Source of the DNA: Vineibacter terrae
GTDB taxonomy: Bacteria; Pseudomonadota; Alphaproteobacteria; Reyranellales; Reyranellaceae
NCBI RefSeq assembly: GCF_008039615.1
Contig: NZ_VDUZ01000018.1
Coordinates: 1-64,000, forward strand
Length of the DNA: 64,000 bases
Direction of reading: 5' to 3'
Shown: positions 59,447 through 64,000 of the stretch, in pieces
Numbering within the stretch: the first letter of the stretch is position 1
How the letters are laid out: every line of letters starts with the position of its first letter
Notes under the pieces: generated by a model
What the model saw: only the letters and a program-made list of their open reading frames with translations
What the model was told of the DNA's origin: nothing
Databases searched by the model: none
Program-made: the position numbers and the translations under genes

Positions 59447-60334
59447 ATGACGGCCGCAAAGTTTGTAACGGCGTTGCTGGCGTTCGGTGTCGGCATGTCG
59501 ATCGTTTCTTCCGGAATGGCGCAGTCGACGGCATTGCCGCCGGCGGTGAAGCAAGCTCCCCCCAAAAAGGTCACAGCCAAGCGGGCGGTCGCGACGGCGC
59601 AGAAGCCGGTCACCAAGCCTGTGGCCGCTTCCCGCAACGTCAAGGGCACGGCCACCCGCCCGGCGACGGTCGCGAAGACGACGGGATCGAAAACCGCTGT
59701 CGGCAAGCCGGGCCAGCAGGTGGCGGCGCGGCAGGTCGCGCGCGGGCCGGTGGCGCGGGCCAATGGCGGGCGGGCGATCAGCTCGCGGGCGCCCTCGACG
59801 CTGCGCAGCACGCGCTTCGGCGCCGTGCCGGTGATGCCTTCGCTCTATGCTCCGCCGCAGGAGAAGCTGCCGCCGCCGCCCGATGACGGCAGCCCGCGGA
59901 CGCTGTCGTTCTATTCCGTCAACACCCAGGAATCGGTCACGGTCACCTACCGGCGCGACGGCCGCTATGTGCAGTCCGAGCTCGACAAGGTGAACGCGTT
60001 CCTGCGCGATTCGCGCAACGGCGATCAGGTCCAGATGGACCCGCAGCTGTTCGACGTGCTGTGGCACGTGCAGCGCAACCTGGGCACGGACGGCCCCTAC
60101 CAGGTGCTGTCGGCCTATCGCTCGCCGGAGACCAATGCCTGGCTGGCCAGCGCCAGCCGCGGCGTGGCCTCCGACAGCCTGCACATGCGCGGCCAGGCGA
60201 TGGACGTGAAGCTGCCGGGCTTCTCGCCGTACCAGATCCGCGAGGCGGCGCGCGCGCTGGGCCTCGGCGGCGTCGGCTACTACCCGCGTTCAGGCTTCGT
60301 GCACCTCGACACCGGGCCGGTGCGCTACTGGTGA
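59447..60334 (+). CDS. DUF882 / peptidase M15-like periplasmic protein
   Basis: A 295-residue exported protein (signal KFVTALLAFGVGMSIVSSGM, cleaved near MAQ). Residues 30-140 are a basic Lys/Thr/Ala/Val-rich disordered stretch. The C-terminal ~150 residues are the DUF882/YcbK domain: RTLSFYSVNTQESVTVTYRR, YQVLSAYRSPETNAWLA, the zinc-ligand region SDSLHMRGQAMDVKLPG and GFVHLDTGPVRYW. It probably cuts or binds peptidoglycan peptides. It has a probable promoter in the A/T-rich region upstream and an intrinsic terminator after it. Confidence 0.9.
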   Translation: MTAAKFVTALLAFGVGMSIVSSGMAQSTALPPAVKQAPPKKVTAKRAVATAQKPVTKPVAASRNVKGTATRPATVAKTTGSKTAVGKPGQQVAARQVARGPVARANGGRAISSRAPSTLRSTRFGAVPVMPSLYAPPQEKLPPPPDDGSPRTLSFYSVNTQESVTVTYRRDGRYVQSELDKVNAFLRDSRNGDQVQMDPQLFDVLWHVQRNLGTDGPYQVLSAYRSPETNAWLASASRGVASDSLHMRGQAMDVKLPGFSPYQIREAARALGLGGVGYYPRSGFVHLDTGPVRYW

Positions 60335-60359
60335 TGCCGCGCTTGGATGCGCGCAAACA

Positions 60360-60390
60360 AAAAGGCCGGCGGATGCCGGCCTTTTCTTTT
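60360..60390. terminator. Bidirectional intrinsic terminator
   Basis: AAAAGGCCGGC-GGAT-GCCGGCCTTTT is a perfect 11-base inverted repeat with T-rich (CTTTTCTTTT) and A-rich flanks on both sides. It ends the DUF882 gene on the plus strand and the dps gene on the minus strand. Confidence 0.92.
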
Positions 60391-60404
60391 GCCGTCGCGC
60401 CGGC

Positions 60405-60875
60405 TCAGCCGACGTGGCTGCGCAGCATCCAGGCCGCCTTGGCGAGCGCATCCATCCGCTCGATCATGAGGTCGCCGCTCTCGGCATCGCCCAGACTCTC
60501 GGCAAGCTCGCGCGCCACGCGGCAGCGCTGCACCAGGCTGTCGTTGTCGGCCGCCAGCTGCTCGCACATCTGGCTCCAGCTCTCGCCGCCTTTGGCTTCC
60601 GTCAGAGTCGCGATCTTGCCGTAGACCGCGAAGCCGCCCGGTGCCGGATAGCCCAGCGTGCGGATCCGCTCGGCGATCTCGTCGACGGCGGCGTGCAGCG
60701 CCTCGTACTGGCCACCGAACAGGGTATGCAGCCCCTGGAAGTTCGGTCCCGTCACGTTCCAATGGAAGTTGTGCGTCTTCAGCGCCAGCAGGTAGTGGTC
60801 GGCCAGAATCGGCCCCAGCGACTCGGCGACCTGCTTGCGGGCGTTGTCGGACAGCCCCAGGCTGACAGCAGCCAT
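60405..60875 (-). CDS. dps: Dps family DNA-binding ferritin-like protein
   Basis: A 156-residue Dps. The ferroxidase ligands at the dimer interface are visible: HNFHWNVTGPNFQGLHTLFG near 35-54 and EALHAAVDEIAERIRTLGYP. The fold includes LVQRCRVARELAESLGDAES. Dps stores iron and shields DNA under oxidative or starvation stress. AGGAG seven bases before the ATG at 60875 supports the start. There is no basic N-terminal tail. It is divergent from the macrodomain gene. Confidence 0.93.
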   Translation of the reverse strand: MAAVSLGLSDNARKQVAESLGPILADHYLLALKTHNFHWNVTGPNFQGLHTLFGGQYEALHAAVDEIAERIRTLGYPAPGGFAVYGKIATLTEAKGGESWSQMCEQLAADNDSLVQRCRVARELAESLGDAESGDLMIERMDALAKAAWMLRSHVG

Positions 60876-61065
60876 TTCTTGCTCCTTCTTTTCTGTTGCC
60901 TGCTCCAATGTAGTGCCGATTTCCGGGGGCTCAACCGCGACGTTCGCGCACGGCGGAATGGTTGCCGCGGAGGTGATGCATGACAAGCAAAGTGTGGCTG
61001 GATATGCGCGCCGCCCTGAAGCCGCCGTCGCGGGGGGCGCAGGGCTGACGGCAATGGAGGCAGCG

Positions 61066-61587
61066 ATGATGACATGGAAGGAGCATGTTGAAATCGTCGA
61101 AGGCGACATCACCGCGCTCGATGTCGATGCCATCGTGAACGCGGCCAACGAGACGCTGCTGGGCGGTGGCGGTGTCGACGGCGCCATCCACCGTGCCGCC
61201 GGGCCAGGGCTGCTGGCGCAATGCCGCGCGCTCGATGGCTGCCTCACCGGCCAGGCGAAGATCACCGACGGCCATGACCTGAAGGCGCGGTATGTCATCC
61301 ACACCGTCGGCCCGATATGGCGCGGCGGCAGCCATGGCGAGGCCGCGCTGCTGGCGTCGTGCTATCAGACGTCGCTGGCGCTGGCCGATGCGCACCGGCT
61401 GCGCTCGATCGCCTTTCCCGCGATCAGCACCGGCGTCTACGGCTATCCCTGGGAGGGGGCCACCCGCGTCGCGATGACCGAAGCCGGTGCCTACCTGAAG
61501 GCCGAGGGCTCGATCGAGCGGCTCATCTTCTGCTGCTTCGGCCGCCCGATGTTCGACCTCTACCAGCGCACGCTCGCGGCGGCGTGA
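61066..61587 (+). CDS. Macrodomain protein (O-acetyl-ADP-ribose deacetylase-like)
   Basis: A 173-residue stand-alone macrodomain of the YmdB class, which removes ADP-ribose or deacetylates O-acetyl-ADP-ribose. Seen: IVEGDITALDVDAIVNAANE, TLLGGGGVDGAIHRAAGPGL, YVIHTVGPIW, the loop AFPAISTGVYGYPWEGATRV and a C-terminal helix. All ligand-contact motifs are intact. GGAGG five bases before ATG 61066 sets the start; ATG 61069 is equivalent. Divergent from dps and convergent with DUF924. Confidence 0.93.
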   Translation: MMTWKEHVEIVEGDITALDVDAIVNAANETLLGGGGVDGAIHRAAGPGLLAQCRALDGCLTGQAKITDGHDLKARYVIHTVGPIWRGGSHGEAALLASCYQTSLALADAHRLRSIAFPAISTGVYGYPWEGATRVAMTEAGAYLKAEGSIERLIFCCFGRPMFDLYQRTLAAA

Positions 61588-61592
61588 CGGGA

Positions 61593-62165
61593 CTACTGGC
61601 CGTAGCGCTCGTGCGGCGCGCTCAGATAGGCCGCTTCGCCGAGGGTGTCCATCCGGCCCAGCGCCGCGTTGCGGTGCGGGAACCGTCCGAAGCGCACCAC
61701 GATGTCGCGATGCCCGACGGCATATTTGAAGGCGCCCGGCCGGCTCACCGGCCACAGCAACCCGACGCAGCGATTCTGATCGCCGCGCGACTCGCTGTGG
61801 TGGAACGGCATGTACAGGAAGGCGCGCTGATAGGGCGGCAGGCGCTGGTCGAAGCCGCGCACCACCGCGGACCGGGCGACACGCCGGGCGCGGGCGTCGC
61901 CGGAGAAGGCGCGCGGGCTGCCGCGGAACACATTGCGCGTCATCTGGTCCAGCAGCAGGCACAGCGCCAGCGCGCCGCGCGGCGACGACGCCAGATGGTT
62001 CAGGCGGCCATGCAGCGCCTTCTCGATATCGGCCCCGAAGCGGCGGGCGATATCCGCATCGATGGCCGGCGTGCCGTTGAACCACATGGCACGGTCGCGG
62101 CCATGGCCCGGATCATCCGGCGGCAGGAACCAGTAGTCGAGAATGCGGGAGGCGAGGCCGGCCAT
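61593..62165 (-). CDS. DUF924 family protein
   Basis: A 190-residue DUF924 protein, all-helical with a TPR-like character. Signature parts: ILDYWFLPPD at 8-17, MWFNGTPAIDADIARRFGAD, ALALCLLLDQMTRNVFRGSP, and PPYQRAFLYMPFHHSES. The function is unknown, although it is widely conserved in proteobacteria. It is convergent with the macrodomain gene, five bases from its stop, and divergent from the sulfatase-like gene. Confidence 0.92.
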   Translation of the reverse strand: MAGLASRILDYWFLPPDDPGHGRDRAMWFNGTPAIDADIARRFGADIEKALHGRLNHLASSPRGALALCLLLDQMTRNVFRGSPRAFSGDARARRVARSAVVRGFDQRLPPYQRAFLYMPFHHSESRGDQNRCVGLLWPVSRPGAFKYAVGHRDIVVRFGRFPHRNAALGRMDTLGEAAYLSAPHERYGQ

Positions 62166-62239
62166 TCCGGATCGGTATCAGGGATCGGGCAATGGCGCTA
62201 TGCTCATGATCGTCCCTGACACTTGGTTCCCTGGATCCC

Positions 62240-63808
62240 ATGCGCGCCGTTCGCAACGTCCTCTTCATCATGTGCGACCAGCTGCGCGCCGATCACCTGT
62301 CGTGCGCCGGCCACCCGCATCTGAAGACACCCAACATCGACGCGCTGGCGCGCCGGGGCGTGCTGTTCCCGCGTGCCTATGTGCAGTCGGCGGTGTGCGG
62401 ACCCTCGCGCATGTCGTTCTACACCGGCCGCTACATGTTCAGCCATGGCGCGACATGGAACCGCGTGCCGCTGAGCGTGCGCGAGAAGACGATCGGTGAC
62501 TACCTGCGGCCCGCCGGAATGCGCGTCGCGCTGGCGGGCAAGACGCATGTGCTGCCCGACCTGGACGGGCTGGAGCGCTACGGCATCGAGGCCGGCTCGG
62601 CGTTCGCCACCTTGCTGCGCCAAGGCGGCTTCGAGGAGCTCGACCGCTATGACGGTCATTCGCCGCCCGGCGGCGAGAGCGGCTACCCGGCCTTCCTGCG
62701 CCGGCACGGCTACCGCGCGGATGACCCGTGGAGCGAGTTCGTGATCGCCGCCGATGGTCCTGATGGCGAGACCCTGTCGGGCTGGCACATGCGCAACGCG
62801 CGGCTGCCCGCCCGCGTGCAGGAGGCGCACTCCGAGACCGCCTATATGACCGACCAGGCGCTGCGCTTCATCGAGGCGCAGGGCGACAAGCCCTGGTTCC
62901 TGCACCTGAGCTACGTCAAGCCGCATTGGCCCTATATGGCGCCGGCGCCGTATCACGCGCTCTACGGGCCGCAGGATTGCCTGGTGCCGAACCGTAGCGC
63001 CGCCGAGCTCGAGGACCAGCATCCGGTGCTGGCGGCCTATCGCCAGCACGAAGAGTCGGTGAGCTTCAGCCGTCCCGATGGCCCCGCGACGGTGCGGCCC
63101 ACCTATATGGGGTTGATCGCGCAGATCGACGATCACCTGGGCCGCCTGTTCGCGGCCATGGAGCGCCTCGGCCGCTTCGACGACACCTTGATCGTCTTCA
63201 CCGCCGACCACGGCGATTTCCTGGGCGACCATTGGCTGGGCGAGAAGGAGATCTTCTACGAGGAGGCGGTGAGGGTGCCGTTCATCCTGGTCGATCCCGA
63301 CCCGGCGGCCGCGGCGGCGCGCGGCACGGTCGACCGGCGCTTCGTGGAAGGCGTCGATGTCCTGCCCACCGTCCTGGACGCGCTCGGCCTGCCGCCGGCG
63401 CGCCATCTCATCGAAGGGCGCTCGCTGCTGCCGCTGACGCGGCCGGGCGCGGCGGCGCCGGCCTGGCGCGACGCGGTCTTCTCGGAGCTGGACTACGCCT
63501 TCCGCGAGGCGCGCCGCCTGCTGGGCCGCCACCCGCGCGACTGCCGCGCCTTCATGGTCCGCACCGAGCGCTGGAAATATGTCTGGTGGCTGGATTTCCC
63601 GCCGCAGCTGTTCGACCTTGTCGAAGACCCGCACGAGATGGCCGATCGCGGCCGCGATCCCGGCTACGCTCAGGTGCGCGATGAGATGCAGGCCCGCCTG
63701 TTCGACTGGATGCGCGGGCGCAAGACGCGGGTGACGGTCGACGATGCCTATGTCGAGGCCCGCACCGCCAGCCACAAGAAGCACGGCATCTTTTTCGGTG
63801 TCTGGTAG
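62240..63808 (+). CDS. Sulfatase / phosphonate monoester hydrolase-like enzyme
   Basis: A 522-residue member of the alkaline-phosphatase superfamily. The metal-site start is VLFIMCDQLRADHLSC and the formylglycine signature CGPSR lies in SAVCGPSRMSFYTGRY, so the cysteine would be converted to formylglycine. FTADHGDFLGDHWLGEKEIF carries the second metal ligands, and AGKTHV the catalytic Lys/His. No signal peptide is visible, so it is cytoplasmic. The layout resembles phosphonate monoester hydrolases, but a true sulfatase cannot be excluded. A stand-alone gene. Confidence 0.88.
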   Translation: MRAVRNVLFIMCDQLRADHLSCAGHPHLKTPNIDALARRGVLFPRAYVQSAVCGPSRMSFYTGRYMFSHGATWNRVPLSVREKTIGDYLRPAGMRVALAGKTHVLPDLDGLERYGIEAGSAFATLLRQGGFEELDRYDGHSPPGGESGYPAFLRRHGYRADDPWSEFVIAADGPDGETLSGWHMRNARLPARVQEAHSETAYMTDQALRFIEAQGDKPWFLHLSYVKPHWPYMAPAPYHALYGPQDCLVPNRSAAELEDQHPVLAAYRQHEESVSFSRPDGPATVRPTYMGLIAQIDDHLGRLFAAMERLGRFDDTLIVFTADHGDFLGDHWLGEKEIFYEEAVRVPFILVDPDPAAAAARGTVDRRFVEGVDVLPTVLDALGLPPARHLIEGRSLLPLTRPGAAAPAWRDAVFSELDYAFREARRLLGRHPRDCRAFMVRTERWKYVWWLDFPPQLFDLVEDPHEMADRGRDPGYAQVRDEMQARLFDWMRGRKTRVTVDDAYVEARTASHKKHGIFFGVW

Positions 63809-64000
63809 GGCGCGTGTTGAAACCACGGCGATCGCCGGTGGCCTGGTGTCGCGGGATCGCCAAGCGGGACAGGTGATGAGCCTACTCTTGAAGCAGCAGC
63901 GTGGCCGGCGCAGGGCGGTTTCGTGGCGTTCCGGCACGGCCATGTGATCGGCATGCGGTATATGCAGTGGCTGAACGCGTTGTCCTTGCCGTCGCCGCGA
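63809..64000. other. Terminal stretch without a recognisable gene
   Basis: I see no gene, strong hairpin or promoter that I can support here. Short open frames are present on both strands, but none has a ribosome site or a recognisable motif. An ATG at 63954 stays open to the window edge and could begin a gene that is mostly outside the window. Confidence 0.4.

Noticed and set aside
63954-64000. Start of a further gene at the right edge
   Set aside because: Only 15 codons are visible, with no ribosome site or motif, so it cannot be supported.

Overview
The window is GC-rich DNA (third positions strongly G/C) from an alphaproteobacterium. The evidence is the gene content: a PhaR/PhaA/PhaB polyhydroxyalkanoate (PHA) set, a metX-metW pair, a chorismate mutase-hisC-prephenate dehydrogenase run, a CIO-type bd oxidase with its DUF2474 partner, and DUF1289, DUF924, DUF1499 and DUF882 proteins. 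I would place it near Rhodospirillales/Reyranella-like lineages or neighbouring Hyphomicrobiales, but no rRNA is present to settle this.

Layout. 1-740: an IS5-type transposase fragment and visibly lower-GC, mostly non-coding DNA that abuts the 3' end of a tRNA-Arg(CCG), which looks like the edge of an insertion. 973-4693: a crotonase, a DUF1289 protein, phaR, and a phaE-like/phaC pair transcribed divergently from phaR. 4755-13553: two CoA ligases and an IlvD/Edd-family dehydratase on the minus strand, opposite a single-chain biotin-dependent acyl-CoA carboxylase. 13852-16042: phaA and phaB. TGC-rich palindromic motifs in front of phaC, phaA and phaB are good candidates for one PhaR regulon. 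16180-23589: cyanide-insensitive bd oxidase genes, assorted small enzymes and a Phd/VapC toxin-antitoxin pair. 23606-30749: glutathione transferase, methyltransferase, YbaK-type deacylase, methionine (metXW) and aromatic/histidine biosynthesis genes. 30832-37422: OmpA-like protein, EamA exporter, ChaC, a SPOR-tailed D,D-carboxypeptidase, an SH3 protein, trans-3-hydroxyproline dehydratase, a decayed RidA-like gene and an acyl-CoA dehydrogenase.

37642-48629 is one long co-directional cluster: a complete oligopeptide/nickel-type ABC importer (two ATPases, two permeases), two tandem paralogous binding proteins, a CoA ligase, a carboxyltransferase without a biotin carboxylase partner, and a TetR regulator. 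It reads as an uptake-and-activation system for an unknown, probably carboxylated, small molecule.

48650-63808: hydrolases, a CMP-sugar-synthetase-like protein, a PLP dehydratase, small membrane proteins opposite a membrane-anchored LytTR regulator, an orphan Bug-type binding protein, a membrane Ser/Thr kinase with MORN repeats placed 45 bp before a Na+/H+ antiporter that carries a cyclic-nucleotide-binding-like tail, a DUF882 peptidase, Dps, a macrodomain protein, DUF924 and a formylglycine-type sulfatase/phosphonate hydrolase.

Intergenic regions carry several repeat classes: four copies of a palindromic repeat ending in GTCATCCCGAGCG; two ~150-bp multi-hairpin cassettes with the same architecture but different sequence; and a 51-bp hairpin with terminal inverted repeats and an apparent 5-bp target duplication that sits inside one repeat copy.
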